DNA of 64,000 bases from an uncultured Erysipelotrichaceae bacterium (GTDB taxonomy: Bacteria > Bacillota_I > Bacilli_A > RF39 > UBA660), in the NCBI GenBank assembly GCA_902775285.1, contig CACYLI010000008.1, forward strand, positions 1 through 64,000, given 5' to 3'. Positions 52,001 to 63,876 of the stretch are shown here, piece after piece. The translations under genes were made by a program, and so were the position numbers. The stretch's first letter is position 1. Each line of letters starts with the position of its first letter. Under the pieces are notes generated by a model, which was not told the origin of the DNA, ran no database searches, and worked only from the letters and a program-made list of their open reading frames with translations.

Positions 52001-54745
52001 ATGAAAAAAATAACAAAATATATGTTGTTTGCGTTTGCATTATTACTAGGTTTAACAGTAAAAGCAACGGCAGTATCTGCGGCAACATTAGATTATGATT
52101 TTACAGGATATTATTATGAAAGATTTGACCAAAATGGAAATAATTATAGTTCATGGAGATTGGAAGATTATCGTATAGATGGGGAAACAGCATATTGTAT
52201 TGAGCCAGGTATTCCAGAAGGAAATCCAATGTATCCTGCTGACTGGTCTGCAACAGGACTATCTGATTCAATTAAAGAAAGAGTTTTGCTTATTGGATAT
52301 TATGGTCAAACATATCCAGGACATAACACAGTTAAGTATAAAGCAGCAGCTCAAGGAATGATTTGGGCAACAATTCTAGGAAATAATACAACAGTTAAGT
52401 TTTCTTCTGCAAGGTATGGTGAAGGAACACCTTTGGATATATCAGCAGAAAAGGCAGAAATAGAAAGATTAATTTCTCATCATTATGATAGACCTAGCTT
52501 TAATGCAGGTGTTTATAAATTACAAGTAGGAGAAACATTAACTTTGACAGATACAAACAATGTTTTAGGACAATTTGATATTAATGTAGATGGAGCAGAG
52601 TATAGTGTCGATGGTAATAATATAACAATTAAACCTACAAAAGATGGTGCCATTGATATTTCATTTACTAAAAAAATGCCATACACTAAATCATATAGAG
52701 TATTTGTAGGTAGTGGAATACAAAATATGTTAGTTCCTGGTATGGTAGATCCTGTAATAGCAAAGATTAGAATAAATAGTTATTACAGTCCTGTTGAATT
52801 AATTAAAAAAGATAAAGAAACTAATACAACAGTAGCACAAGGACAAGCAACTTTAAAAGGTGCTAAATATGGTGTTTATGAGCAAAGTACAGGTAAACTA
52901 ATAACTACTATTGAAACAAATGAAGAAGGTTATGCTAAAAGTAATCCTGTATTAAGTTGGAATGATTATTACCTACAAGAAATTAGCCCAAGTGAGGGTT
53001 ATTTATTAGATAATACAAAATATAATTTTGATATGAGAGGTAAAGAAAGTGAAACAGTAGAAGTATTTGAAACAGTAGTTAAGAACTATATTTCTATATT
53101 AAAACAATATGAATTTGTTGATGGCGACACTACATTTTTAAATGCTGAAAAAGATATAACTTTTGAAATCTTTTATCCAAATGGCGACAAGTTTGATGAA
53201 ATAACAACTGATAAAAATGGTTATGCAACTATTAATTTACCTTATGGAGTTTGGAAATTTCATCAAGTAAACACAACAACAGGATTTGCAAAGATTTACG
53301 ATTTTTATATCACAGTTGATTATAATAGTGAACAAGAACAATATTATAATATTTTAAATAATGCTTTATCTGCTTATTTACAAGTATTTAAAGTAGATAG
53401 CGAAACAGGTAAAACTATCGCTATAAAAGATACTACTTTTAAAATCTATAATATAGATAAAAAACAATATGTGAGTCAATTTGTAGGTGGTAAAGTATAT
53501 AGTGAGTTTAAGACTGATGAAAATGGTAAGTTTACGACTTATTTAAAGTTAGAAAGTGGAAATTACCGACTAATAGAGGTATCTAGTCCAAAAGGTTATT
53601 TGCTTGATGAAAAAGGTGTAGAATTTACTATTGGAAATGATACACATTTTGCATATACAACTTATGGACCTTTTATTACAATGTATGTAAAAAATACTCC
53701 AATAAAAGGTAAAATTGAAATATTTAAAAGTGGTGAAATCTTTACTGCTGAAAACGATAGTTTTAATTATGATAATACCAAAAAATTAGAAGATATTGTT
53801 TATAATATTTATGCAGATGAAGATATTAAATCATCTGATGGAAATTATTTATATTATGAGAAAGATACTTTTGTAGGTACTATGACTACTAATAGTGATG
53901 GTTATGCAGTAAGCGAGGCATTACCACTAGGCAAGTATAGAGTTATTGAATCAAAAACTGATGATAATTATGTTTTAGATACAACTGAATATCATATTGA
54001 ATTAAATGAGAAAGATAATAAAACAGAGGTTGTTTATAATTCTAGTGAAATGACAAACCTTTTAAAGAAAGGAACATTAGAATTTACAAAGACTGATTTA
54101 GTTGATGGACAACCTATTCCATTTACAACTATACAAGTATTCACAGAAAATAATGAAAAAATATTTGAAGGAACAACAGATGAAAATGGTAAGATCATCA
54201 TTAAAAATTTGAGTGTTGGTCAAAAGTATTACATTATAGAAAGTGAAGCTGCAACAGGATATGTAATTACAGATGAAATAGTTTATTTTGAAATAAAAGA
54301 TAATGGCGAAGTAGTTAAAGCAGAAATGAAAAATAAACCTATTATAGGTAAGTTAGAGTTTACAAAGGTAGATTTTAGTACAAATCAACCTATTCCTAAC
54401 ACATTGATAGAGATATATTCTGTTGATAATGAAGAAACACCTATTTTTTCAGGACGAACTGATGATAATGGAATGATTATCATTGATGAATTAAGATATG
54501 GAAAATATTTTATATTAGAAAAAGAAACAGGAACACCTGATTATATTTTAAATCCTGAAAGAATGTATTTTGAAATACTTGAAGATGGTCAAGTAGTTAA
54601 ATGTACTATGGTTAATGAATTAGCACCAATAGAAGTGCCAAATACAGGAGTAAAAGATTATTATATTATTGTTCAAATAATAGGAACATTAATCGTTTTT
54701 GGAGGAATAGGAGTGATGATTTGTGCAAACAAAAAGAGAAAATAA
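52001..54745 (+). CDS. Sortase-anchored adhesin with thioester and SpaA repeats
   Basis: A 914-residue surface protein. A signal peptide (cleavage near ATAVSA-ATLD) precedes a thioester-type (TQXA) domain with Cys in ETAYCIEPG and Gln in AAAQGMIWATI, which can form an internal Cys-Gln bond for covalent binding to host targets. At least five SpaA/Cna-B-like repeats follow, ending in GYLLD, GYVITD or similar, and are likely stabilised by isopeptide bonds. The C-terminus is VPNTG, a hydrophobic helix and NKKRK, a complete sorting signal. An AAGGAGG site supports ATG 52001. The sortase gene overlaps its end by 23 nt. Confidence 0.9.
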   Translation: MKKITKYMLFAFALLLGLTVKATAVSAATLDYDFTGYYYERFDQNGNNYSSWRLEDYRIDGETAYCIEPGIPEGNPMYPADWSATGLSDSIKERVLLIGYYGQTYPGHNTVKYKAAAQGMIWATILGNNTTVKFSSARYGEGTPLDISAEKAEIERLISHHYDRPSFNAGVYKLQVGETLTLTDTNNVLGQFDINVDGAEYSVDGNNITIKPTKDGAIDISFTKKMPYTKSYRVFVGSGIQNMLVPGMVDPVIAKIRINSYYSPVELIKKDKETNTTVAQGQATLKGAKYGVYEQSTGKLITTIETNEEGYAKSNPVLSWNDYYLQEISPSEGYLLDNTKYNFDMRGKESETVEVFETVVKNYISILKQYEFVDGDTTFLNAEKDITFEIFYPNGDKFDEITTDKNGYATINLPYGVWKFHQVNTTTGFAKIYDFYITVDYNSEQEQYYNILNNALSAYLQVFKVDSETGKTIAIKDTTFKIYNIDKKQYVSQFVGGKVYSEFKTDENGKFTTYLKLESGNYRLIEVSSPKGYLLDEKGVEFTIGNDTHFAYTTYGPFITMYVKNTPIKGKIEIFKSGEIFTAENDSFNYDNTKKLEDIVYNIYADEDIKSSDGNYLYYEKDTFVGTMTTNSDGYAVSEALPLGKYRVIESKTDDNYVLDTTEYHIELNEKDNKTEVVYNSSEMTNLLKKGTLEFTKTDLVDGQPIPFTTIQVFTENNEKIFEGTTDENGKIIIKNLSVGQKYYIIESEAATGYVITDEIVYFEIKDNGEVVKAEMKNKPIIGKLEFTKVDFSTNQPIPNTLIEIYSVDNEETPIFSGRTDDNGMIIIDELRYGKYFILEKETGTPDYILNPERMYFEILEDGQVVKCTMVNELAPIEVPNTGVKDYYIIVQIIGTLIVFGGIGVMICANKKRK

Positions 54746-55376
54746 TAAAAAGAGATTTAAAAAGGGTCAACTTATAATAGTTGGCTCTTTACTTATCTTA
54801 ATTGGTGGTTGTATTATATGTGGAAAATATGTATATAACTATTTTTTAGATAGAGCAGAAGATATAAAGATAGAAGAATTCTACCAAGAACAAGAAAATA
54901 TTGATACAGAAGTGATTGAAGAAACACCTGAAAAGGAAGAAGAAAAGAAACAAGAAACAAAAATTGATTATGTTGCAGTAATTAAAATACCTAAAATTGG
55001 TGTAGAAAAAGGTCTATGTAAAAAAGGTAGTTATTGTAATAATGTTAATCAAAATATTCAAATATTAAATGAAGCAAGTTATCCAGATGTAGCAAATGGA
55101 AACTTTATATTAGCAGGACATTCTGGAAATGGCAGAACTGCATATTTTAAGAATGTTTATAAATTAGAAAAAGATGATGATATAAGTGTTATTTATGGTG
55201 GATTTGAGTATAAGTATAAAATAGTTAATATTTATGATATAGAGAAAACAGGAACTGCAAGTATTATTAGAAATAGAGAAAAAACAACATTAACTCTTAT
55301 AACTTGCAGGCATAATACTAATAAACAAATTATAGTAATAAGCGAATTAGTAGAAAGGGTTGGATATAATGGCTAA
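54723..55376 (+). CDS. Sortase for the adjacent adhesin
   Basis: A 217-residue membrane transpeptidase with an N-terminal helix (15-37) and an acidic stalk. The catalytic domain has His in LAGHSGNGRTAYF and Cys in LTLITCRHNTNK. The usual Arg near the end of the fold is not obvious (NKQIIV at that place), which needs checking. GTG 54723 lies 10 nt after AGGAG inside the adhesin gene, so adhesin and sortase are coupled; it probably cleaves VPNTG. The class is nearest to D/E-like housekeeping sortases, not settled. Confidence 0.85.
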   Translation: MQTKRENNKKRFKKGQLIIVGSLLILIGGCIICGKYVYNYFLDRAEDIKIEEFYQEQENIDTEVIEETPEKEEEKKQETKIDYVAVIKIPKIGVEKGLCKKGSYCNNVNQNIQILNEASYPDVANGNFILAGHSGNGRTAYFKNVYKLEKDDDISVIYGGFEYKYKIVNIYDIEKTGTASIIRNREKTTLTLITCRHNTNKQIIVISELVERVGYNG

Positions 55377-55605
55377 ATATAATTTTAATCAAGCAACAAA
55401 ATTGTTAGAAAAACTATTTAAAGCAGGTTTTAATGATGAAAAAAGTATTTTAGGTATCCAATTAGATGACCTTGAAAAAATACAGGATATTTCTTCAAGT
55501 GATATAACAATAATACTAGAATTAAAGAAAGCAATTAAGAGTAGAAAAATAATTGCTTTTTTAAATTGTGAAAATGAAAGAAAAGAGGTAAAAGAAAATG
55601 TATGA
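55369..55605 (+). CDS. Small element-borne protein of unknown function
   Basis: A 78-residue soluble protein, ATG 55369 overlapping the sortase stop by 8 nt, with AAAGGG about 11 nt upstream. It is predicted helical (FNQATKLLEKLFKAGF, LDDLEKIQDI, ITIILELKKAIKS). Not recognised. It is part of a run of four small overlapping genes typical of conjugative-element cargo or early genes. Confidence 0.6.
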   Translation: MAKYNFNQATKLLEKLFKAGFNDEKSILGIQLDDLEKIQDISSSDITIILELKKAIKSRKIIAFLNCENERKEVKENV

Positions 55606-55819
55606 TTTTAAAGTAAATTTATATGGAAATATGGAGGTAACAGTAGTTGCTGATAATAAAGAAGAAGCACAAAGAATATTAAATGATACTATTGAAAGCA
55701 TAACAGTTAAAGACATTAAAGAAAAATTAAGTCCAAATAAAGATGTTGATATAAATAAAAGTTTTGTTGAAATTATGAGTAAAGAACAAAAGAATAAAGA
55801 TAGGAGCGTTGAAAGATAA
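55598..55819 (+). CDS. Small element-borne protein of unknown function
   Basis: A 73-residue protein beginning YDFKVNLYGNMEVTVVADNK with a beta-strand-like front and a helical, Lys/Glu-rich end. It overlaps both neighbours (8 nt upstream, 1 nt downstream), so it is translated as a coupled series. An AAAAGAGGT site precedes the ATG. Not recognised. Confidence 0.6.
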   Translation: MYDFKVNLYGNMEVTVVADNKEEAQRILNDTIESITVKDIKEKLSPNKDVDINKSFVEIMSKEQKNKDRSVER

Positions 55820-56127
55820 TGAATACAATTAAAATATCAGGAAAAGTAGTTAAATTAGATAAAGTTAAAAATAATGATTATTATTTAAAACTTGTAATTG
55901 CTATGCCACTACACATGAAAATGTATAGTGAGGGAACTTTCAAAGAGTGTTATAGTTATTTATCATTTGTTTTATCAATTTTAGAAAAAGAACAAGTGAA
56001 AGATTTGAAAGTTGGTAATAGTGTAGAAATTATAGGTGTTATTGGTGGAAATTGTAAAGAAGATGGAACTGATATAAAGGATCTTCTAGTATTCCCAAAA
56101 TCGGTAACGAGAGGAGTGTTGAAGTAA
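55819..56127 (+). CDS. Small element-borne protein, possibly OB-fold
   Basis: A 102-residue protein: MNTIKISGKVVKLDKVKNN, then VKDLKVGNSVEIIGVIGG, a strand pattern compatible with an OB-fold nucleic-acid-binding protein such as a diverged single-stranded DNA-binding protein. The similarity is by eye and weak. Its ATG overlaps the previous stop by 1 nt, and the next gene overlaps its stop. Confidence 0.55.
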   Translation: MNTIKISGKVVKLDKVKNNDYYLKLVIAMPLHMKMYSEGTFKECYSYLSFVLSILEKEQVKDLKVGNSVEIIGVIGGNCKEDGTDIKDLLVFPKSVTRGVLK

Positions 56128-56459
56128 TGGCTTGGGGAGAAAGAAAACCTATTGTTGGTTTAACATTAGATACAACAGTTTTTAATGTATTAGTTGATAT
56201 ATTAAATTATCACAGTCAATTAGATTTAGAAAATAATAATTTTGTAGAAACTGCTAGAAGATTAAAAGAAAAAATATTAACTTATAGTGTCCCAAGAACT
56301 GATGAAGAAACAGGGGAAAATTATGTTGATGTTAGATTCTTTCCAAATGAAGCTAGTGGAATTATATATCAATTATTGGTTACAAACAGACCAAAAGATG
56401 ATATAGAAGATTACTATTCAATACTATTAGAAAATCGTTCTAAAAAGAGTAATAGTTAA
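56127..56459 (+). CDS. Small element-borne protein of unknown function
   Basis: A 110-residue soluble protein (MAWGERKPIVGLTLDTTVF at the front, VDVRFFPNEASGIIYQLL later). No family recognised. It overlaps the previous gene by 1 nt (GTAATG junction) and lies 31 nt before the giant methylase-helicase gene, with which it is probably cotranscribed. Confidence 0.6.
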   Translation: MAWGERKPIVGLTLDTTVFNVLVDILNYHSQLDLENNNFVETARRLKEKILTYSVPRTDEETGENYVDVRFFPNEASGIIYQLLVTNRPKDDIEDYYSILLENRSKKSNS

Positions 56460-56490
56460 ATACTAACTGAAAAAGAAAGGTAGGTGGAAT

Positions 56491-59400
56491 ATGTCGACAA
56501 CAGTAGGAATAGTAAATGATTTATTTGAAAAAACGATTGCTGATGTATCACAAGATGCTGAACATTGGCAATCTTTTCTAAAAACTGCCTCAATGAACTA
56601 TACTAATGATTTTAGTGAGCAATTATTAATATATGCCCAAAGACCAACTGCTATTGCTTGTACCGATATTAATACTTGGAATGACACCTACAAAAGATTT
56701 GTTAATACAGGAACACCTGGAATTGGATTATTAACAGAAATAGGTGGCAGGCAGAGAATAAGATATGTGTGGGGTATAAATGATACTCATAGCATATATG
56801 GTAGAAAAGGTAAGCAATTAAAAATATGGCGAGTACCAAAAGTATATGAAGAACAAGTAATTGAAGCATTAGAAAATAAGTTTGGAACTTTTGATGATAA
56901 AAGTAGTTTTATAGGTGCAGTTAAATCATTAGCTAGAAATCTATCAGACGAAAATTACTATGAATACTATAATGATTTATTAGAAAATAAGATAGATACA
57001 AGATTAGAAAATATATCAAATGATGTTATTGAAAGAAAGTATAAGGAAATACTAGAAAATAGTATTGCATATATGATTATAAATAGGAGTGGTATTAATC
57101 CTGCTCCTTATTTTGATAATACTGATTTTATTGATATACCAATATTTCAAGATTTAGAAAATATGGCACGATTAGGTGCAGCAGTTAGTAATATTTCTGA
57201 AACAGGTATTAGAGAAATATATGTTTCATTAAAAAATATACAAATTGCTGAAATTAATAAAATTCGTACATTTGATAAAAGAAATAATATAGTTTATGAT
57301 GATAATGAAAAAAGCAATATTGCTGAAAGGAGCGATAATTATGAACATGACTTACAAGAAAATAGGGAACTATATACTACCAAATCTAGTAGCACCAGAG
57401 GAGGGGAAAGCCAAGATAGGCAAATATGGAATAATGAGGTTGCAATACTTGAAAGAGAACAAGATGGGAACTTACGAAGCAATGAAGATGAAAGGAACAT
57501 TAACATCTCATTTGAACGAGATAGAGGAAACATCACAAAAGAGAATAGAAGTTATAATGAAAGACTTATTGAAACAAGAGAATATAACAGAGGAATTGAA
57601 AGCGACCGACCAAATGAAATGGATAGGATTGATGAACAACATCAAGAATCAAGCCGAAGAAATGGTAGTGAGGGAACTAATTTACAGTTAGAAAATGATG
57701 AGAATACTGATAATAGTATTCTTTTTTCAGATAATAATAAATATTTATATAGATTAGGCGACCATGTATATATTAATGATGATGAATATATAATACAAAA
57801 TATTGAGAATTTAGAAGTGTTTTTATATTTACCATCATATCCTTCTGATAGTATGACATTAAGTGTTGTAGAGTTTGAAAATTTATTAAGTAAAGATGAA
57901 AAAAATATTCACTTAAAAGTTGATTATCAAAAAGATAGTATTGATTTTGAGTCAATTACAAGTATAAATGAATTAGATGAGGAACATTCATTTACTGTCG
58001 CAAGAGTTATGGACAATGAACATTGTACCGAACTTCATTATTATAAAGGCAAAGCAACAGTTGAAATTGGCACAAAAGTAAAAGAAGATTATTGGGAAAG
58101 TATTGTAGAAGATGCCGAATGGTTTAATAAAGATTTATCAGATAGTGAAGTATTAGATAGATTAGAAATAATATTTAATGATAACTTTGGCAATATTAAA
58201 GAGCAAGAAAATTATTATGGTGAATATAATGATGAAATAGATTTAATAGATCACATTTTAGAAAGACATAAAATATATGACATTATAATGGACTATGATG
58301 AAGATGGCATTATTGTTGCTAATGATGAAGATAATAATGTTTGGAAAGGTAAAGAGTTCTATGATTTTCTTTTTGATGAATTATTTGTTTATAATGAAAA
58401 TGGGACAGTTGATTTAATTGATAATAAAGATTTTGAAAGACTAAAAGAATATCGTAATAAATATTTGGATAATAAAGTTGTAGATGAAGAAAAAGAAACA
58501 ACAGTTATTACAAGAGAAAGTCCAACACAAATGAGTTTATTTGCTCCAAGAGAGCAAGAATTAGCTGATAGAATAGTAGATATATTTAATTCATTTGATA
58601 CCAAATATAAAGGTACATTTTATGTTGATAAAATAGAATTAGAAAAATGGGAACACATTAAATCAAAGAAAAGAAATCTAACTATTATGTTAAAAAGTAG
58701 AAACTGTACAGGATATAATGAAACGAGTTTTACTCAATTTAATTCTGATAAAACAGATGAAACTTTATTAAGAGAAAGTGTAGATATAGACCCATTTTTA
58801 AAATACTTAAGTGAAGATAAAGACTTTTCAATAACAATAACACCAGATATGTTATTTGTTTTTTATAATAATTTTGATGATAAAGAAATTGATTTAAGTG
58901 TTGGAAGAAATGAGATATTATCTAGTGTTAATGATAATAATAATGTTGAAGTTATAGATAATCCTACCAATGAAGTAAAATTAGAAAAGAAAGTAAAAAA
59001 GAGAATTACAAATTATGTTCTTCATCCAGAAATACCTTATGAAAATAGAATAAATTATAAAATAACTGATGATAATTTAGGTGTTGGATCTAATGAAGAA
59101 AAGTTTAGAAATAATATTGAGGCGATTAGATTATTAAAAAAATTAGATGAAGAAGATAGATATGCTAATGCCGAAGAACAAGAAGTATTATCTAAATATG
59201 TTGGATGGGGTGGATTACAACAAGCATTTGATGAGAAAGCACCAGAAAATATAGAAATGAAAAAATTAATTGATGAGGGTATTATAAGCAAAGACGAATA
59301 TAAACAAGCAATGTTTACAGTAACTGATGCTTTTTATACTCCACCAATAGTTATTAAAGCTATGTATAAAGCATTATCAAATATGGGATTAGAAAAAGGA

Positions 59401-62400
59401 AATATATTAGAGCCAAGTTGTGGTATTGGAAACTTTATAGGACTTTTACCAAATAATAATAAATTAAAAATATATGGTGTAGAAAAGGATACTTTAAGTG
59501 GAAATATCGCTAGACAGTTATATCAAAAATCTTCTATTGCAGTACAGGGATTTGAAAAAACGGATTATTCAAATTCCTTTTTTGATGTAGTAATAGGTAA
59601 TGTACCTTTTGGAACAGAACATTTAAGCGATAAGAATTATGATAAATATAACTTTGTTATACATGATTATTTCTTTGCAAAAGCGATAGATAAAGTAAGA
59701 CCAGGAGGAATAATTGCTCTTATTACAAGTAGAGGAACATTAGATAAAGAAAATAGCGATTTTAGAAAATATCTAGCACAACGAGCAGATTTAGTTGGTG
59801 CTATTAGATTACCAAATAATACCTTTAAGAAAAATGCAGGAACTGAAATAACATCAGATATTATATTCTTGCAAAAGAGAGATGGAATAACTGATATAAT
59901 GCCTGAATGGGTTGAACTAGATACCACAGAAGATGGTATAACAATGAATAAATATTTTGTTAATAACCCTAATATGGTATTAGGAAAAATGGAACTGAAA
60001 TCAAATCAGTACGGTGGATTTAGTCCTGTATGTACTCCAGTTCAAGATAAAAGTTTAGAGGAATTATTAGATAATGCCATAGGTAATATAAGTGCTACAA
60101 TAGAGAATTATAATATTGATGATATAGAGGAAGAAACAGTATCTATTGAAGCAGATTTAAACACTAGAAATTTCTCTTATACTATTGTTGATGACAAAGT
60201 ATATTATAGAGAAAATAGTAGAATGTATGAAATGAACTTGCCAAAAATAACAGAAGAAAGAGTAAGAAGTTTAATTGAGCTTCGTGATACTACAAGAGAA
60301 ATAATAGACCTACAATTAACTGATGCAACAGATGATGAAATTAAATTAGCACAAAGTAAGTTAAATGAGTTATATGATAAGTTTACTAAAAAGTATGGAT
60401 TAATTAATAGTAGAGGAAACTCTATTGCTTTTTCTGATGATAGTAGTTATTTCTTATTATGTTCATTAGAAATATTAGATGAAAATGGCGATTTATTGAA
60501 AAAAGCCGATATGTTTACAAAAAGAACAATTAAACCACTAACTGAAAAAAGAAAAGTGGAAAATGCAAGAGATGGACTGCTTGTATCAATAGCAGATAGA
60601 GCAAAAGTGGATTTACCTTATATTCAAAGTATTACAGGTATGGATATGGATAAAATACTTGAAGAATTAAAAGGCGAAATATATAGAGTACCAGAGTATG
60701 GAAATCCTAATAATTGGCAAACTGCTGATGAATATTTGTCTGGAAATATAAGAGAAAAACTGGCGTTAGCAGAGCAATTTGCAGTAGAAGATAGTTCTTT
60801 TGAAGAAAATATAGAAGCATTAAAGAAAGCATTACCAAAAGAAATACCAACAGAAGATATTGTAGTTAGATTAGGTGCAACATGGATACCAGAGCATTAT
60901 ATTAAAGAGTTTATGTTTGATTTATTAGATTCTTCTTATGATGCACGACAGTATATGAATGTTCATTATTCAAATCTTACAGGCGAGTGGAATATTGAAA
61001 GAAAATATTATGATAGAAACTCTGTCCCTGTTACATCAACTTATGGAACAAACAGAGCCAATGCTTATAGGTTATTAGAAGATGCACTTAATTTAAGAGA
61101 TACTAAAATATTTGATTATGTTTTGGATAATGAAGGCAAAAAGAAAGCAATTCTTAACAAACAAGCAACTGCAATAGCACAAGCTAAACAAGAAAGTATA
61201 AGAAATGCTTTTGAAGATTGGATATGGAAGGACTTAAATCGTAGAGAAGATTTAACAAAACTATATAATGAAAAGTTTAATTCAATTAGATTAAGAGAAT
61301 ATGATGGATCTAATATTTCATTTCTTGGTATGAATCCAGAAATAAAATTAAGAGAACATCAAGTAAATGCAATAGCAAGAATACTTTATGGTGGCAATAC
61401 TTTACTTGCTCATGAAGTTGGTGCTGGTAAAACTTTTGAAATGGTTGCAGCAGCTATGGAAAGTAAAAGATTAGGATTATGTAATAAAAGTTTATTTGTA
61501 GTACCTAATCATATTATTGCTCAATTTGCTAGCGAGTTCTTGCAATTATATCCTAGTGCAAATCTATTAGTATCTGCAAAGAAAGACTTTGAAACAAAAA
61601 ATCGTAAGAAGTTCTGTTCACGAATTGCCACAGGTGATTATGATGCTATTATAATAGGTCATTCACAATTTGAAAAAATACCAATGTCAGTTGAAAGACA
61701 AAAAACATTATTAGAATCACAATTAATGGATATATCACGAGGAATAGAAGATTTAAAAAATCATAATGGCGAAAAATTTAGTATAAAAATGTTAGTTAAA
61801 ACACAAAAATCTATTGAGAAAAAATTAGAAAAATTAAATGATAGAGAAAAGAAAGATGATGTTATAACTTTTGAAGAACTTGGAGTTGATAGATTATTTG
61901 TTGATGAGGCACACTATTATAAAAACTTATATTTATATACTAAAATGAGAAATGTAAGCGGTGTAGCTGCAACAGAGGCACAAAAATCTTCTGATTTATA
62001 TATGAAATGTAGATATTTAGATGAACTAACAAAGGGAAAAGGAGTAGTGTTTGCAACAGGAACTCCAATATCAAACTCTATGACCGAGTTATATACAATG
62101 CAAAGATATTTACAATATAATGATTTATTAAAAAGTGGATTACAACATTTTGATGCTTGGGCATCTACTTTTGGCGAAACAGTAACCGCAATAGAAATAG
62201 CACCAGAGGGAACAGGTTTTAGATTAAAAACTAGATTTGCTAAATTTCATAATATACCAGAGTTAATGCAAATGTTTAAAAACTTTGCAGATATTAAAAC
62301 TGCTGATACTTTGAATTTACCTGTACCTAATGCAGAGTTTACAAATGTTGTAAGTAAACCTAGTGATATACAAGTTGATTTAGTAAAATCTTATGGCGAA

Positions 62401-63816
62401 AGAGCTGAAAAAGTTAGAAATAAACAAGTAAAACCAGAAGAAGATAATATGCTAAAAATTACTAATGAAGGAAGAAAACTTGCATTAGATCAAAGAATTA
62501 TTAATCCATTACTGCCAGATTATGAGGGTAGTAAAGTTAATATGTGTTGTAATAATATCTATGATATTTGGGAAAAGTATAAAGATAAGAAATTAGCACA
62601 ATTAGTCTTTTGTGATTTATCTACACCAAAAGATGATGGGAGCTTTAATGTATATGATGATATTAAAGCAAAATTAGTAGAAAGAGGAATACCAGAAGAT
62701 GAAATTGCATTTATTCATAATGCTAATACAGAGGTACAAAAGAAAGAATTATTTTCAAAAGTAAGACAGGGACAAGTAAGAATATTAATGGGTAGCACTC
62801 AAAAGATGGGTGCAGGTACAAACTGTCAAGACCGATTAATTGCATTACATGATTTAGATTGCCCCTGGCGACCAAGTGATTTAATGCAGAGATTAGGTAG
62901 AATTGTAAGACAAGGTAATCAAAATGATACAGTATATATTTATCGTTATGTAACTGAAAAAACCTTTGACTCTTATCTATATCATTTAGTAGAAAGCAAG
63001 CAAAAGTTTATTTCACAAATTATGACATCTAAAACACCTGTAAGAGATGCAGAAGATATAGATGAAAGTGTTTTATCTTATGCAGAAATAAAAGCACTAG
63101 CAACAGGTAATCCTGAAATAATAGAAAAAACAGAACTTGATACACAAGTATCTAAATTAAAATTATTAAAACAAAACTATTTAAGTGAGCATTATAGTTT
63201 AGAAAGTAAGATAGAAAAAGTATTTCCAAGTGAGATAAAAAGACTAGAAACAAATATAGAAAATTATAAAAAAGATATAGAATTTTTAAACAAAAATTAT
63301 CCACCAAGAGATGATGAATTATTTTCAATGACTATAAATGGTGTTGTTATTAATGAAAAAAGAAAAGCAGGAGAACTAATTTTAGATGAGTGCAAAAAAA
63401 GTATGGCAGGAGTAAGCGAAAACTTTGGCGAATACAAAGGTTTTAAAATGTCTATTGAGTTTGATAGGTTTATGAAAGAATATAATTTATCTTTAAAGAA
63501 TAATGCAACTTATTCTGTTGGATTAGGCGAAAGTGATATAGGTAATATTACAAGAATTGATAATGAAATTAATTTTATTACTAATAGATTATCACTAACC
63601 GAAAAAGATTTAGTTAATGTAAAAAACGATTTAGAAAAAGCAAAAGTTGAAATAACTAAACCTTTTGAACAAGAACAGGAATTAAAAGATAAATTAAAAA
63701 GATTAAATGAATTAAATAAAAAATTGAATTTAGACGAAAAAACAAATGATATTATGGACGAAGATGAAGAAATAGAAAATGATCGTCAAATGTACAAAAA
63801 TGATTACGAAAGATAA
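56491..63816 (+). CDS. Giant DNA methylase-helicase fusion of conjugative elements (DarB/SNF2-like)
   Basis: A 2441-residue protein. An N-terminal module (1-270, with [18 protein letters not shown]) as in many element proteins precedes a highly charged linker (about 270-405) that overlies tnpV. A methyltransferase-like region follows, with SAM motif [14 protein letters not shown] near 973 and IGNVPFG near 1033 (an NPPF-type motif altered to NVPF). The SNF2/DEAD helicase has Walker [12 protein letters not shown] near 1638, DEAH in LFVDEAHYY near 1802 and motif [14 protein letters not shown] near 2132; a coiled coil closes the protein. Phage DarB has this layout and protects injected DNA from restriction; the same role here is inference. 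An AAAGGTAGG site precedes the ATG. Confidence 0.88.
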   Translation: MSTTVGIVNDLFEKTIADVSQDAEHWQSFLKTASMNYTNDFSEQLLIYAQRPTAIACTDINTWNDTYKRFVNTGTPGIGLLTEIGGRQRIRYVWGINDTHSIYGRKGKQLKIWRVPKVYEEQVIEALENKFGTFDDKSSFIGAVKSLARNLSDENYYEYYNDLLENKIDTRLENISNDVIERKYKEILENSIAYMIINRSGINPAPYFDNTDFIDIPIFQDLENMARLGAAVSNISETGIREIYVSLKNIQIAEINKIRTFDKRNNIVYDDNEKSNIAERSDNYEHDLQENRELYTTKSSSTRGGESQDRQIWNNEVAILEREQDGNLRSNEDERNINISFERDRGNITKENRSYNERLIETREYNRGIESDRPNEMDRIDEQHQESSRRNGSEGTNLQLENDENTDNSILFSDNNKYLYRLGDHVYINDDEYIIQNIENLEVFLYLPSYPSDSMTLSVVEFENLLSKDEKNIHLKVDYQKDSIDFESITSINELDEEHSFTVARVMDNEHCTELHYYKGKATVEIGTKVKEDYWESIVEDAEWFNKDLSDSEVLDRLEIIFNDNFGNIKEQENYYGEYNDEIDLIDHILERHKIYDIIMDYDEDGIIVANDEDNNVWKGKEFYDFLFDELFVYNENGTVDLIDNKDFERLKEYRNKYLDNKVVDEEKETTVITRESPTQMSLFAPREQELADRIVDIFNSFDTKYKGTFYVDKIELEKWEHIKSKKRNLTIMLKSRNCTGYNETSFTQFNSDKTDETLLRESVDIDPFLKYLSEDKDFSITITPDMLFVFYNNFDDKEIDLSVGRNEILSSVNDNNNVEVIDNPTNEVKLEKKVKKRITNYVLHPEIPYENRINYKITDDNLGVGSNEEKFRNNIEAIRLLKKLDEEDRYANAEEQEVLSKYVGWGGLQQAFDEKAPENIEMKKLIDEGIISKDEYKQAMFTVTDAFYTPPIVIKAMYKALSNMGLEKGNILEPSCGIGNFIGLLPNNNKLKIYGVEKDTLSGNIARQLYQKSSIAVQGFEKTDYSNSFFDVVIGNVPFGTEHLSDKNYDKYNFVIHDYFFAKAIDKVRPGGIIALITSRGTLDKENSDFRKYLAQRADLVGAIRLPNNTFKKNAGTEITSDIIFLQKRDGITDIMPEWVELDTTEDGITMNKYFVNNPNMVLGKMELKSNQYGGFSPVCTPVQDKSLEELLDNAIGNISATIENYNIDDIEEETVSIEADLNTRNFSYTIVDDKVYYRENSRMYEMNLPKITEERVRSLIELRDTTREIIDLQLTDATDDEIKLAQSKLNELYDKFTKKYGLINSRGNSIAFSDDSSYFLLCSLEILDENGDLLKKADMFTKRTIKPLTEKRKVENARDGLLVSIADRAKVDLPYIQSITGMDMDKILEELKGEIYRVPEYGNPNNWQTADEYLSGNIREKLALAEQFAVEDSSFEENIEALKKALPKEIPTEDIVVRLGATWIPEHYIKEFMFDLLDSSYDARQYMNVHYSNLTGEWNIERKYYDRNSVPVTSTYGTNRANAYRLLEDALNLRDTKIFDYVLDNEGKKKAILNKQATAIAQAKQESIRNAFEDWIWKDLNRREDLTKLYNEKFNSIRLREYDGSNISFLGMNPEIKLREHQVNAIARILYGGNTLLAHEVGAGKTFEMVAAAMESKRLGLCNKSLFVVPNHIIAQFASEFLQLYPSANLLVSAKKDFETKNRKKFCSRIATGDYDAIIIGHSQFEKIPMSVERQKTLLESQLMDISRGIEDLKNHNGEKFSIKMLVKTQKSIEKKLEKLNDREKKDDVITFEELGVDRLFVDEAHYYKNLYLYTKMRNVSGVAATEAQKSSDLYMKCRYLDELTKGKGVVFATGTPISNSMTELYTMQRYLQYNDLLKSGLQHFDAWASTFGETVTAIEIAPEGTGFRLKTRFAKFHNIPELMQMFKNFADIKTADTLNLPVPNAEFTNVVSKPSDIQVDLVKSYGERAEKVRNKQVKPEEDNMLKITNEGRKLALDQRIINPLLPDYEGSKVNMCCNNIYDIWEKYKDKKLAQLVFCDLSTPKDDGSFNVYDDIKAKLVERGIPEDEIAFIHNANTEVQKKELFSKVRQGQVRILMGSTQKMGAGTNCQDRLIALHDLDCPWRPSDLMQRLGRIVRQGNQNDTVYIYRYVTEKTFDSYLYHLVESKQKFISQIMTSKTPVRDAEDIDESVLSYAEIKALATGNPEIIEKTELDTQVSKLKLLKQNYLSEHYSLESKIEKVFPSEIKRLETNIENYKKDIEFLNKNYPPRDDELFSMTINGVVINEKRKAGELILDECKKSMAGVSENFGEYKGFKMSIEFDRFMKEYNLSLKNNATYSVGLGESDIGNITRIDNEINFITNRLSLTEKDLVNVKNDLEKAKVEITKPFEQEQELKDKLKRLNELNKKLNLDEKTNDIMDEDEEIENDRQMYKNDYER
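57341..57691 (+). CDS. tnpV: TnpV-family protein encoded inside the giant gene in another frame
   Basis: A 116-residue protein read one frame forward of the surrounding methylase-helicase gene. It has its own AAAGGAG site (57326-57332) 8 nt before ATG 57341. Its sequence matches TnpV proteins of Tn4451-like and related elements as I recall them: [49 protein letters not shown] and [13 protein letters not shown]. In the host frame the same DNA encodes a low-complexity charged linker, so this frame carries the recognisable family. TnpV function is not established. Overlap of two full coding sequences over 351 nt is unusual. Confidence 0.85.
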   Translation: MNMTYKKIGNYILPNLVAPEEGKAKIGKYGIMRLQYLKENKMGTYEAMKMKGTLTSHLNEIEETSQKRIEVIMKDLLKQENITEELKATDQMKWIGLMNNIKNQAEEMVVRELIYS

Positions 63817-63876
63817 TTTGCACATTGGACTTGCCACTAATAATTAAATATAATGTTTTCAGAAAGAGGGAATATT

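Noticed and set aside
51135-56477. 17-bp direct repeat TACTAACTGAAAAAGAA at about 51135 and 56461
   Set aside because: Both copies lie before element genes, but a match of this length is expected about once by chance in AT-rich sequence of this size, and no function suggests itself.
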